9,538 nt of DNA from an uncultured Nocardiaceae bacterium. Its GTDB lineage: Bacteria; Actinomycetota; Actinomycetes; Mycobacteriales; Mycobacteriaceae. The notes under the pieces are model-generated. The model was given only the letters and a program-made list of their open reading frames with translations. It ran no database searches and was not told the DNA's origin. Positions 1 through 6,386 of this stretch are shown here, piece after piece (the stretch's first letter is position 1; every line of letters starts with the position of its first letter). The stretch spans positions 1 through 9,538 of the forward strand of contig CAKZIX010000179.1 of NCBI GenBank assembly GCA_936936565.1. Direction: 5' to 3'. The position numbers were made by a program, and so were the translations under genes.

Positions 1-2
1 AC

Positions 3-875
3 CACGACTGGGAAGCGGAGACCTACGACGAGAAGTGGCACATCAGCTACGACGAGCGCTGCATCGACTATGCGCGCGATCGTTTCGACAAGATCGCCGG
101 CCAGCAGCGGCTGCCGTACGGTCGTGCCCTCGAATTGGGTTGTGGCACCGGCTTTTTCCTGCTCAACCTGATGCAGGCCGGGGTTGCGTCCACCGGCTCG
201 GTCACCGATCTGTCGCCGGGCATGGTCAAGGTGGCGCTGCGCAACGCCGCCGGGCTGAAGCTCCCGGTCGACGGTCGCGTCGCCGACGCCGAACGCATCC
301 CGTACGACGACAACACCTTCGACCTCGTCGTCGGACATGCGGTACTGCACCACATTCCCGATGTCGAGCAGGCGCTGCGCGAGGTGCTGCGCGTGCTCAA
401 GCCGGGTGGACGTTTCGTGTTCGCCGGTGAGCCCTCCACGGTCGGCGATTTCTACGCGCGCTGGCTGGGCCGCATCACATGGTACGCCACCACCAACGTC
501 ACCAAGATCCCGGCGTTGTCGGGCTGGCGGCGTCCACAGGCCGAGCTCGACGAGTCCTCGCGCGCGGCCGCGCTCGAGGCCGTCGTCGACATCCACACCT
601 TCGACCCCGACGACATCGAGGCCGTCGCCCGCGCCGCCGGTGCGGTGCAGGCACGGGCGCACTGCGAGGAATTCGCGGCCGCGCTGCTGGGCTGGCCGGT
701 GCGGACCTTCGAGGCCGCGGTGCCCGCCGAGAAGCTCGGCTGGGGCTGGGCGCGCTTTGCCTACAACGGCTGGAAGACGCTGAGCTGGGTGGACGAGAAC
801 GTGCTCATGAAGGTGTTGCCGCGCAAGGTGTTCTACAACGTCGGCATCACCGGCGTGAAGCCCGCCGAGGGCTGA
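3..875 (+). CDS. SAM-dependent class I methyltransferase, 5' end outside window (Rv3038c-like)
   Basis: The frame is already open at the window edge and gives 290 residues before TGA at 873-875. Motif I (ELGCGTGFF) lies at visible residues 44-52, an acidic post-motif I region (VTDLSPGM) follows, then the FDLVVGHAVLHH stretch and RVLKPGGRFVF, the usual order of a Methyltransf_11/25 Rossmann fold binding S-adenosylmethionine. No membrane segment is seen, so a cytosolic enzyme is likely. The M. tuberculosis relative Rv3038c is about 327 residues, so some 35 N-terminal residues are probably missing. Its neighbours belong to the methylglucose lipopolysaccharide region, which makes a role in methylating a sugar or lipid intermediate possible, but the substrate is not shown by the sequence. 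ATG and GTG codons downstream of motif I would give truncated products and are not real starts. Confidence 0.88.
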   Translation, partial: HDWEAETYDEKWHISYDERCIDYARDRFDKIAGQQRLPYGRALELGCGTGFFLLNLMQAGVASTGSVTDLSPGMVKVALRNAAGLKLPVDGRVADAERIPYDDNTFDLVVGHAVLHHIPDVEQALREVLRVLKPGGRFVFAGEPSTVGDFYARWLGRITWYATTNVTKIPALSGWRRPQAELDESSRAAALEAVVDIHTFDPDDIEAVARAAGAVQARAHCEEFAAALLGWPVRTFEAAVPAEKLGWGWARFAYNGWKTLSWVDENVLMKVLPRKVFYNVGITGVKPAEG

Positions 876-933
876 GTCTCCCGGTTTCGCCCGATCATGG
901 ACGGCCGTCCCCGTGACCAGGGGTGCTGTTGCG

Positions 934-1016
934 GTGACCATGGAGTTCTGAGTGCGTTGATTGTGGAGTTCTGCGACTGGCGACCTGGGGTCTTGCGGCA
1001 CGAACTCCATGATCAC
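934..1016. repeat. Intergenic inverted-repeat element with internal direct repeat
   Basis: GTGACCATGGAGTTC at 934-948 pairs with GAACTCCATGATCAC at 1002-1016, 14 of 15 bases complementary. A second copy of the core, TGGAGTTCTG, occurs at 941-950 and again at 964-973 in direct orientation. The element fills the gap between the two methyltransferase-type genes and could fold into a long stem with a 53-base loop. There is no U-run after it, so a classical intrinsic terminator is not supported. It may be a dispersed intergenic repeat, an operator or an RNA processing site; the sequence alone does not decide. Confidence 0.55.
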
Positions 1017-1027
1017 TGGGCACGGGC

Positions 1028-2359
1028 ATGACGTATCGGTTCTCAGTCGACGACATCGCGTACTTGTCCGGTGCCGACGACGCGATCGCGGCCGTCGACG
1101 AGTACGCGTTGAGTTCGTCGTCGCTGGTCGGTGACCTCGCGCGCATTCGGGCCTGCTACGGCGATTGCGCGGGTGCCCTGGTGGAGACGGTTCGTTTGCG
1201 GCGCAAGGCCGTTGGCAAGCTCGACGGCACCGGGTGGCTGCTCACCGATGATGCGCTGCAGCAGGCCACGCCGTCGGCGGTCGCGGCACATCGGGCCCGC
1301 CGGCTCGCGGGCCGCGCGGTGCACGACGTCACGTGCTCGATCGGAGCTGAGCTGGCGGCGCTCGTGGGCGCCGCTGATCGCCGAGGACGCCTTCTCGACG
1401 ACGGCGGCCGCGACGAATCCGGTCGTGGCGCACGGCGGCGCCCGGGACCAGGTGGCGGTGCGGGCGGACCCGACGAGCTCGGCTGCGAAACAGGCGGGGA
1501 AGGTGCACCTGGTGGCGACCAGCGCTGGCGCGGGAGCAGTGTTGGCCCGCCACCGGCTGGCCCGACGCTGGTGATCGGCAGCGACCTGGACGAAGTGCGG
1601 CTGCGCATGGCGGCGCACAATGTGCCCGGCGCCCTGCTCGTTCGTGCGGATGCCTTGGTGCCGTGCACGAAAGATACTGTGGTGCTTGCCGATCCGGCAC
1701 GCCGTGTCGGCGGGCGACGCGTCGCCGATCCCGCGGATCTGATGCCGCCGTTGCCCGCGCTGCTGGAGGTCTACGCCGGCCGCGACCTGGTGGTGAAATG
1801 TGCGCCCGGACTCGATTTCGATGCCCTCGACTGGCCCGGTGAGATCGAGGTGACCTCCCTCGACGGCGGCGTGCGCGAAGCCTGCCTGTGGTCGCCCGGA
1901 CTGTCCGACGGAACACGTAGGCGCGCAACGGTACTCGGCCGCTACGAGGTGACCTCGGCGGAGCCCGACGACATTGTCGAGCGGGCGCCGGGGGAGTGGA
2001 TCGTCAATCCGGACGGTGCGGTGATCCGGGCCGGCCTGGTGCGCCACTACGCGGCGCGCCACGGGCTTTGGCAACTGGATCCGCGCATCGCGTTCCTCAC
2101 CGGCGACACGGTGCCCGCCGGGGATCGGGGTTTCCGCATCCTCGAGCGCCTGAAATTTTCGGAAAAGGCATTGCGTCAAGAACTTTCACGCCGCGACTGC
2201 GGATCGGTGGAGATTTTGGTGCGCGGCGTCGACGTCGACCCGGACGCCCTGCGCAAGCGCCTGAAATTGCGTGGCAGTCAACCGCTTTCGCTAGTGATCA
2301 CCCGAATAGGTGACAGTCCAACGGTTTTCGTGTGCGAGGCTGCAGCGGTCCGTTTGTGA
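1028..2359 (+). CDS. THUMP-like domain/methyltransferase-fold protein (Rv3037c-like) with internal extra segment
   Basis: This 443-residue protein matches the mycobacterial Rv3037c family (about 358 residues), annotated as THUMP-like domain proteins with a class I methyltransferase fold. VRLRRKAVGKL is at 55-65, VTCSIGAELAAL (motif I position) at 101-112, VIGSDLD at 182-188, VVLADPARR at 218-226, LVVKCAPGLDFD at 254-265 and AGLVRHYAARHGLWQLD at 335-351. The THUMP-like C-terminus (about 365-443) contains VEILVRGVDVDPDALRKRLKLRG. An RNA or other SAM-dependent methyl transfer role is possible but unproven. ATG 1028 is chosen because the N-terminus then aligns with the family; no strong Shine-Dalgarno sequence precedes it. 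Residues about 113-179 are a Gly/Arg/Pro-rich addition between motif I and the next strand, where relatives have only a few residues. The gene is out of the usual length range because of it and may be impaired. Confidence 0.82.
   Translation: MTYRFSVDDIAYLSGADDAIAAVDEYALSSSSLVGDLARIRACYGDCAGALVETVRLRRKAVGKLDGTGWLLTDDALQQATPSAVAAHRARRLAGRAVHDVTCSIGAELAALVGAADRRGRLLDDGGRDESGRGARRRPGPGGGAGGPDELGCETGGEGAPGGDQRWRGSSVGPPPAGPTLVIGSDLDEVRLRMAAHNVPGALLVRADALVPCTKDTVVLADPARRVGGRRVADPADLMPPLPALLEVYAGRDLVVKCAPGLDFDALDWPGEIEVTSLDGGVREACLWSPGLSDGTRRRATVLGRYEVTSAEPDDIVERAPGEWIVNPDGAVIRAGLVRHYAARHGLWQLDPRIAFLTGDTVPAGDRGFRILERLKFSEKALRQELSRRDCGSVEILVRGVDVDPDALRKRLKLRGSQPLSLVITRIGDSPTVFVCEAAAVRL
1364..1564. 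other. Extra segment inside the Rv3037c-like gene, coding signature in another frame
   Basis: In the host gene frame this stretch is Gly/Arg/Pro-rich with a third-position GC near 60 percent, unlike the rest of the gene. Shifted to the frame that ends at TGA 1572-1574, third-position GC rises to about 90 percent by my manual count and the peptide looks ordinary, for example AEDAFSTTAAATNPVV and QAGKVHLVATSAGAGAVL. The antisense frame sharing the same third positions is also open, so orientation is uncertain. Either a short coding fragment was inserted with a length that preserved the host frame, or two compensating frameshifts flank a native region. I do not recognise the encoded fragment. 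Confidence 0.5.
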
Positions 2360-2379
2360 GCGGTTGGCGTCGGATCTGG

Positions 2380-2604
2380 GCTCGACCGGCACCTTGCTAC
2401 TCGCGGCGCGGTCACCGCCGCAAGCGCAGCGCGTGGCCGGAACGTTGCTGCTGGACTCCGAGGGTCTGTTGCTGCGCTACCGTCATCATCGCGGTCGCCA
2501 ATGCTGCGCCAGGGCCGGTGACGGTCCTGACATCCGATCCTCGTGACCTCGAGCGACTGCGCCGTCCGGACGTGCTGATCGTCAGTCTCGGCCGTGGGGC
2601 TTGA
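2380..2604 (+). pseudogene. Decayed PIN-domain (VapC-like) C-terminal fragment
   Basis: Codons from about 2482 to the TGA at 2602-2604 read ATVIIAVANAAPGPVTVL followed by TSDPRDLERL, the typical C-terminal half of a PIN nuclease of the VapC toxin class, where the aspartate-containing VVDA helix precedes the TSDPxDL turn. Immediately upstream the resemblance continues in a different frame (QAQRVAGTLL, around 2420-2450), pointing to a frameshift. The N-terminal catalytic aspartate motif and an intact active site are missing and no start codon with a ribosome site fits, so no working toxin is expected. The last 23 bases overlap the 3' end of the minus-strand lipoprotein gene. In M. tuberculosis the equivalent gap contains Rv3036c (TB22.2), which is not present here. 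The upstream boundary is approximate. Confidence 0.5.
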
Positions 2605-3886
2605 ACACGAACAGCTCGCCGATGGCGGTCGCCGTGACCACCTCGCCGTCGGGCCCGACTGCGGTTCCGATCGTGAAGCCCTTGGCTCCGGGCAGCGGAT
2701 CGGTGTCCAGGGTGTTGCCGTTGCTGGTGTCGAAGGTCAACAGCGACAACGCATCCGGGGTGCCGACCACCGTGTAGCCGACGTTGCCGCTGGTCTGCGC
2801 GGGCACGCCCAATTGGGTGAGATCCTTGCGCTCCCAGGCCACTTCGGCGCGATCGCCCTTGTCGCGCAACGCAACCAGGTGCCCGCCGCGCCCGGCGGCA
2901 GGGATGATCAGCCCGTCGGGCGAGGTGGATTGGCTGCCCAGCGGGGTGTAGCCGAGGTCGTAGATCCAGCGGGTCTGACCGTTCGAGGTGTCCAGCGCCC
3001 ACAGCCGGTTGCGGTTGTCGTTGACGTAGACCGTCTTTCCGTCCGCCGACAGGTCTGGGCTGGAGGCGCTGCCGCCTTCGAGCATGTCGGCCGACCACAG
3101 CTGCTTCACCTTCGGGTCCGCTCCGCCGCTGTACTGCAGTGCCACCAACGAGGCCGTCGGCGCGCCGAGCCGCCACACGGTCGTGTAGAAGGTGCCCGTC
3201 TTGATGTCCATGGCGGGGGTGTTGGCGACTGGGCAGCCTGCGGTGCCGGCGAAGCAGTCGGGCAGGTTCAAGTTGTCGGGGATGATCGGGTGGTTTGGCT
3301 GGCGGATCGGGTCCAGGTTGCCGAGCAGCGCGAAAGGTGAGGCCACGTGATCGCCCGTTTGGCGTGACAGCACGTACACATAGCCCAGCTGCGTGACGAA
3401 CAGCAGGTTGCCGTCCGGGGTGAACTGCGCCGAGATCGGGGTGCCCACCACGGGGGTGCGCCAGCGGGGCTGGCCGATGTAGTTGTAGGACCACATTGCG
3501 CCGCTCTCGCCGACGTAGGCGTTGGTTTCGCCGTCGATCGTGGGTGTGGAGGCGACCAACCCGGGGTTTTGCCGGTTGCAGTAGCGCTTGCGGCCGTTGT
3601 CGATGACGAAGGAGTAGAGGTTGCAGCCGGTTTCGTTGTTCGAGGTGACGAACATCTGACCGGACTTCGAAATCGAGGGGTATGCGGTGACCGGGCCGCC
3701 GGTGGGCCGGGTCCACGCGAGCTCGAGCGCGCGGGCGCCGGAGACGGGGCTGTAGTCGCTGTTGCGCGCGTCGGCATGGATGCCGGGCCAACCGCCCGCG
3801 GAGAGGATGTCGTCTTCGCTGTTGTCGTCACCGCAGCCGGCGGCCAGCAGCAGCACCGCCAGCAGCGCACCTATTCCCCGTCGCAC
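2582..3886 (-). CDS. Secreted lipoprotein with PQQ-type beta-propeller (Rv3035-like)
   Basis: GTG at 3884-3886 gives 434 residues. They begin with a positively charged start, a hydrophobic stretch and the lipobox LAAGC with Cys18, so the protein should be a lipid-anchored envelope protein. The mature part repeats WD-like/PQQ blade patterns, such as ASTPTIDGETNAYVGES, GKTVYVNDNRNRLWALD followed by TSNGQTRWIYDLG, and a final blade ending ATAIGELFVFKP. A beta-propeller of the quinoprotein type is therefore likely, though no quinone-binding enzyme activity can be claimed; Rv3035 itself is a conserved protein of unknown function. The frame stays open far upstream, but the added residues are repeat-derived and the signal peptide fixes the start. 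The gene diverges from the acyltransferase gene and converges on the PIN fragment. The base before Cys18 and the -10 box at 3894-3899 support this start. Confidence 0.87.
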   Translation of the reverse strand: MRRGIGALLAVLLLAAGCGDDNSEDDILSAGGWPGIHADARNSDYSPVSGARALELAWTRPTGGPVTAYPSISKSGQMFVTSNNETGCNLYSFVIDNGRKRYCNRQNPGLVASTPTIDGETNAYVGESGAMWSYNYIGQPRWRTPVVGTPISAQFTPDGNLLFVTQLGYVYVLSRQTGDHVASPFALLGNLDPIRQPNHPIIPDNLNLPDCFAGTAGCPVANTPAMDIKTGTFYTTVWRLGAPTASLVALQYSGGADPKVKQLWSADMLEGGSASSPDLSADGKTVYVNDNRNRLWALDTSNGQTRWIYDLGYTPLGSQSTSPDGLIIPAAGRGGHLVALRDKGDRAEVAWERKDLTQLGVPAQTSGNVGYTVVGTPDALSLLTFDTSNGNTLDTDPLPGAKGFTIGTAVGPDGEVVTATAIGELFVFKPHGRD

Positions 3887-3893
3887 CCGCCAA

Positions 3894-3899
3894 ACACTA
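3894..3899 (-). promoter_or_regulatory. -10 box of probable leaderless promoter for the lipoprotein gene
   Basis: On the minus strand TAGTGT (TANNNT consensus) is followed by seven bases and then the GTG start codon. That spacing puts the transcription start at or next to the start codon, as in the leaderless genes common in mycobacteria. No convincing -35 box or Shine-Dalgarno with normal spacing is seen. Confidence 0.45.
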
Positions 3900-4113
3900 C
3901 GGGCAACCGCCCGCGTCCTCGGAACTCGCCCTGGTGGATGAGGCGCTCGCCGGTCGCTAGTCGACGCTGGTTCGGCGCTCCGACGGGAATCGCCCGAACC
4001 TGCCGCGTGCTGTGAGGTCATCGAAGGCAGTGCTTCGGTGGTGTGCGGCCTACGGTGCGCCGCCGGTCTGTACCGGGTTCGGTGCATCGCTCTCGTGTGG
4101 CCCGGCGTCCGGT

Positions 4114-4305
4114 GCGTCGCCCGGCGTGGACCTGACGTTCGGGCGGGAAGCTCCCGAACCGGCCGAGCGCAGCGAGGCCATGAGGCACGACGTTCCGGGC
4201 GCGTCGCCCGGTCTGGACGTAGGGAGCGCTTACGAGCGAAGCGAGTGCGACCGGAGGAAGACCGGGCGGGAAGCGCCCGGAACCAGCCGAGCGCAGCGAG
4301 GCCAT
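4114..4305. repeat. Two imperfect copies of a modular intergenic repeat
   Basis: Copy A (4114-4181) and copy B (4201-4305) both begin GCGTCGCCCGG and end CCGAGCGCAGCGAGGCCAT, the latter identical over 19 bases at 4163-4181 and 4287-4305. The shared 3' module extends to about 41 bases (from 4141 and 4264) with two mismatches and one extra base. Copy B has an additional middle module containing ACGAGCGAAGCGAG, and a perfect 9-base inverted repeat GCCCGGTCT (4206-4214) with AGACCGGGC (4259-4267). A third partial copy, CGCAGCGAGGCCAT, sits at 4309-4322. The rest of the 3887-4345 spacer holds the two flanking promoters and a small CGAAG/CTTCG hairpin at 4022-4037; I see no gene in it. Confidence 0.7.
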
Positions 4306-4331
4306 CAACGCAGCGAGGCCATACAACACAG

Positions 4332-4337
4332 TAGGAT
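4332..4337 (+). promoter_or_regulatory. -10 box of probable leaderless promoter for the acyltransferase gene
   Basis: TAGGAT (TANNNT) ends eight bases before the ATG at 4346, and no Shine-Dalgarno sequence fits in between. This arrangement is that of a leaderless mycobacterial mRNA. The box lies just downstream of the third partial repeat copy, so expression could be influenced by the repeat array. Confidence 0.45.
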
Positions 4338-4345
4338 CGCGGCTC

Positions 4346-5101
4346 ATGACGAGCATGTGGGGCGCGCCGCTGCACACCAGGTGGCGTGGTTCGCGCCGTC
4401 GCGACCCCGAGCAGGCGAAGTTCGTGACGTTGGCGTCGTTGCGCTGGGTGCTGAAGAACAAGGCGTACACCCCGTGGTACCTCGTTCGCTATTTCCGGCT
4501 GTTCGCGTTCAAGTTGAAGAATCCGCACATCGTGTTGCGCGGAATGGTGTTTTTGGGCCGTCGTGTGGAGATTCATGCGACGCCGGAGTTGTCGCGTATG
4601 GAGATCGGCCGTTGGGTGCATATCGGTGACGGCAACGCCATCCGTTGCCATGAGGGTTCGTTGCGCATCGGTGACAAGGTGGTTTTCGGCAAGGACAACG
4701 TCGTCAACACATATCTGGACATCGAGATCGGTGGGTCCACGTTGGTCGCGGACTGGTGTTATATCTGCGACTTCGACCACAGGATGGACGATGTCACCAT
4801 GTCGATCAAGGATCAGGGCATCGTGAAGAGCCCGGTCCGTATCGGCCCCGATACCTGGGTCGCGGCGAAGGTGACGGTCTTGCGCGATACCCGGATCGGG
4901 CGTGGTTGTGTGCTCGGCGCGCACGCTGTGGTCAAGGGTGAGATTCCAGATTTCAGTATTGCGGTCGGCGCGCCTGCGAAGGTTGTGAAGAACCGCAAGG
5001 AGGCGTGGGAGGCCGGGGCTGAGGCGCGCGCTGCTTACGTCGCTGCGTTGGAAGACATCGAGCGTAAGAAGGCGGGCGTCAACGGTTCAGCCGGGGCGTA
5101 G
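4346..5101 (+). CDS. Left-handed beta-helix (hexapeptide repeat) acyltransferase (Rv3034c-like)
   Basis: The 251-residue protein has a basic, amphipathic N-terminal region (about 1-60) followed by hexapeptide repeats: MEIGRWVHIGDGNAIRCHEG (85-104), LRIGDKVVFGKDNVVNTYLD (106-125), VRIGPDTWVAAKVTVLRDTR (164-183) and IGRGCVLGAHAVVKGEIPD (184-202). It ends with VGAPAKVVKNRK, the usual closure of maltose/galactoside-type O-acetyltransferases. His145 in DFDHRMDD is the likely catalytic base. Enzymes of this fold move an acyl group from a CoA donor to a sugar hydroxyl and work as trimers. In M. tuberculosis Rv3034c lies in the methylglucose lipopolysaccharide cluster and has been proposed to acylate that polymer; the acyl donor here is inferred, not seen. 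ATG 4346 is preferred because of the upstream -10 box, although ATG 4355 is three codons further in. The stop overlaps the end of the convergent TetR gene by 15 bases. Confidence 0.87.
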   Translation: MTSMWGAPLHTRWRGSRRRDPEQAKFVTLASLRWVLKNKAYTPWYLVRYFRLFAFKLKNPHIVLRGMVFLGRRVEIHATPELSRMEIGRWVHIGDGNAIRCHEGSLRIGDKVVFGKDNVVNTYLDIEIGGSTLVADWCYICDFDHRMDDVTMSIKDQGIVKSPVRIGPDTWVAAKVTVLRDTRIGRGCVLGAHAVVKGEIPDFSIAVGAPAKVVKNRKEAWEAGAEARAAYVAALEDIERKKAGVNGSAGA

Positions 5102-5668
5102 TGCCGCGAGCAGAGTTGCCGTGATGGTCGCGCCGGCGTTGTCGGCGTCGAGCCGGCCCGCCGCGATTTCGGTGGCGGCGGTGTGCACGATCCCGTGGAA
5201 CACGGCGAGCTGCCAGCTGACAGGTTGATCGCTGCGGAATTCGCCGTCGGCGCGGGCCCGTTCGAGAAACGTGCCGACGGGGGTCATCAGGTTCGTGTGC
5301 GCGGCGAGTATGCGTTCGGGCGGGAGCGCGCGTTCGGCGGCGACGAGTAGCGAGCCCGAATCGGCGACGAGTTGCCAGCACGTGTCCACCAGGCGCCGCA
5401 GCGCGTCCCGCGATGGACCGGAAAGATCAACTGCCGCAATCGCTTCCTGGGCCGTGTCGAGAGTGCGGGTGACGACGGCGTTGACCAGATCGGCGCGGGT
5501 GCCGAAGTGTGTGTGCAGGGTGACCCGCCCGACCCCTGCGGCCGCGGCGATGTCGGCCAGGCTGGCATCCGGATCGCGGGCGAGCGTCAGCCGTGCGGCG
5601 TCGAAGATGGCGTCGATATTGCGCAGCGCGTCGGCGCGGCGCGGTTCGGACTTGGTCCGCGTGGCCAT
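5087..5668 (-). CDS. TetR family transcriptional repressor
   Basis: This 193-residue regulator has the classical TetR N-terminal domain. Helix 1 is at about 14-30, the helix-turn-helix ASLADIAAAAGVGRVTLHTH at 35-54, and the FGTRADLVNAVV segment at 55-66. The remaining all-helical part is the ligand-binding and dimer domain, which shows no signature for a specific ligand. ATG 5666-5668 is preceded at six bases by GAGGGG (5675-5680), a good ribosome site. The gene is transcribed divergently from a membrane protein gene 82 bases away, and the spacer contains two related palindromic sites, the normal layout for a TetR protein that controls itself and its neighbour. The induced function is probably linked to the membrane protein. 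The 3' end overlaps the acyltransferase gene tail to tail. Confidence 0.92.
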   Translation of the reverse strand: MATRTKSEPRRADALRNIDAIFDAARLTLARDPDASLADIAAAAGVGRVTLHTHFGTRADLVNAVVTRTLDTAQEAIAAVDLSGPSRDALRRLVDTCWQLVADSGSLLVAAERALPPERILAAHTNLMTPVGTFLERARADGEFRSDQPVSWQLAVFHGIVHTAATEIAAGRLDADNAGATITATLLAALRPG

Positions 5669-5685
5669 GCGATTCCCCTCTTGTC

Positions 5686-5734
5686 GAACAGTGGTGTTCA
5701 GTTTAAGCTACCGATAACCCGAACACTACTGTTC
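5686..5734. promoter_or_regulatory. Paired TetR operator sites between divergent genes
   Basis: GAACAGTGGTGTTC (5686-5699) and GAACACTACTGTTC (5721-5734) each have the form GAACA-N4-TGTTC. They are reverse complements of each other except for one base. Both are followed by the same flank (CAGTTTAAG and CAGCTTAGG). The first abuts a possible -10 box for the repressor gene (TAAACT on the minus strand, 5700-5705). The second contains a possible -10 for the membrane gene (TACTGT, 5728-5733), so binding would block both promoters. The 35-base centre-to-centre distance would place two dimers on nearby faces of the helix. Binding by the adjacent TetR protein is inferred. Confidence 0.7.
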
Positions 5735-5750
5735 AGCTTAGGAGAGGTCC

Positions 5751-6332
5751 GTGACCGCCGCCATCGCCGCAACGCCAACCCACACCGAAACCCGCCGGTA
5801 CTGGCCGATCGTCGCCGCGGTCGCGCTCGCCGTCTTGACGGTGGTGAACCCGGGACCGGACGGTGTCGAACTCGCCGCCGGCGCCGACCTGGCCCAGATC
5901 GTCGCGGCATCGGCGCTCGTCTACCTGGGCGCCGCCGCGCTGCGCAACCAGGCGGCCGCCTGGCCGGTGTTCATCGGCGAGTTCGTCGCGATCACCGTCG
6001 GTGACATTGTCGGCTTCGACTCGACCTGGCTATTCTTCGCCGCCGCAGTTGTTTTCGTCGGTTACGGCCTGGCGACGGGGGCCTTGCGGCCGCGCCACGG
6101 CCTGCCGCTGCAGACCGTCGCGATGCTCGGTTTCGGCGCGATCGCCGTTGCCGCGCTGGCCGCCAGTCCGACGATCGGCGCCTATCTGGTGGCCGCCGGC
6201 CTGTTCGGCCACGCCGCGTGGGATGTGCATCACCACCGCACCAACCGGGTCGTCGTGCGGTCGATGGCCGAGTTCTGCGTCGTCCTCGACACGCTGCTCG
6301 CCATCGCGATCATCGCCGCAACCCTCCTCTGA
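5751..6332 (+). CDS. Small multi-pass membrane protein, TetR-linked, function unknown
   Basis: GTG 5751 is chosen because AGGAG (5740-5744) lies six bases upstream. The 193-residue product has about seven hydrophobic segments, near 18-33, 46-64, 70-87, 93-110, 119-137, 141-155 and 173-192, so it is an integral inner-membrane protein. A conserved-looking patch, HAAWDVHHHRTNRVVVRSMAEFCVVLD in broken form at 154-180, carries four histidines near the end of the sixth segment and could bind a metal or a cofactor, or merely be structural. I recognise it as a type of actinobacterial hypothetical membrane protein but cannot name a function. It shares a spacer with the TetR repressor, whose operators overlap its promoter, so it is probably induced when the repressor releases DNA. 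It faces the DUF2505 gene, with a hairpin between the two stops. Confidence 0.83.
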   Translation: MTAAIAATPTHTETRRYWPIVAAVALAVLTVVNPGPDGVELAAGADLAQIVAASALVYLGAAALRNQAAAWPVFIGEFVAITVGDIVGFDSTWLFFAAAVVFVGYGLATGALRPRHGLPLQTVAMLGFGAIAVAALAASPTIGAYLVAAGLFGHAAWDVHHHRTNRVVVRSMAEFCVVLDTLLAIAIIAATLL

Positions 6333-6350
6333 ATCGCGAGCCGCGTAAGC

Positions 6351-6376
6351 CGGCCGGCCCCGCCAGGGGTCGGCCG
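6351..6376. terminator. GC-rich hairpin between convergent genes
   Basis: CGGCCGGCCCC (6351-6361) pairs with GGGGTCGGCCG (6366-6376), ten Watson-Crick pairs plus one mismatch or wobble, around the loop GCCA. It lies between the stop of the membrane protein gene (6332) and the stop of the minus-strand DUF2505 gene (6387), so it could end transcription from both sides. There is only a short T-rich stretch (TATT) after it, typical of mycobacterial hairpins that lack a clear U-tract. Confidence 0.5.
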
Positions 6377-6386
6377 TATTGCGTTG

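Noticed and set aside
1043..2179. Long minus-strand open frame opposite the Rv3037c-like gene
   Set aside because: High-GC shadow; the peptide has no domain pattern, while the plus strand gives conserved motifs on both sides of the insert.
4114..4322. CRISPR array
   Set aside because: Only two or three repeat copies with unequal spacing, variable modules inside the units and no cas genes; spacers are not of uniform length.
4012..4629. Plus-strand frame through the repeat array
   Set aside because: Its peptide repeats mirror the DNA repeats, and its second half overlaps the acyltransferase gene in another frame.
3887..4924. Minus-strand extension of the lipoprotein frame by 346 residues
   Set aside because: The extension crosses the repeat array and the antisense of the acyltransferase gene; the signal peptide with lipobox at Cys18 and the -10 box place the start at 3886.
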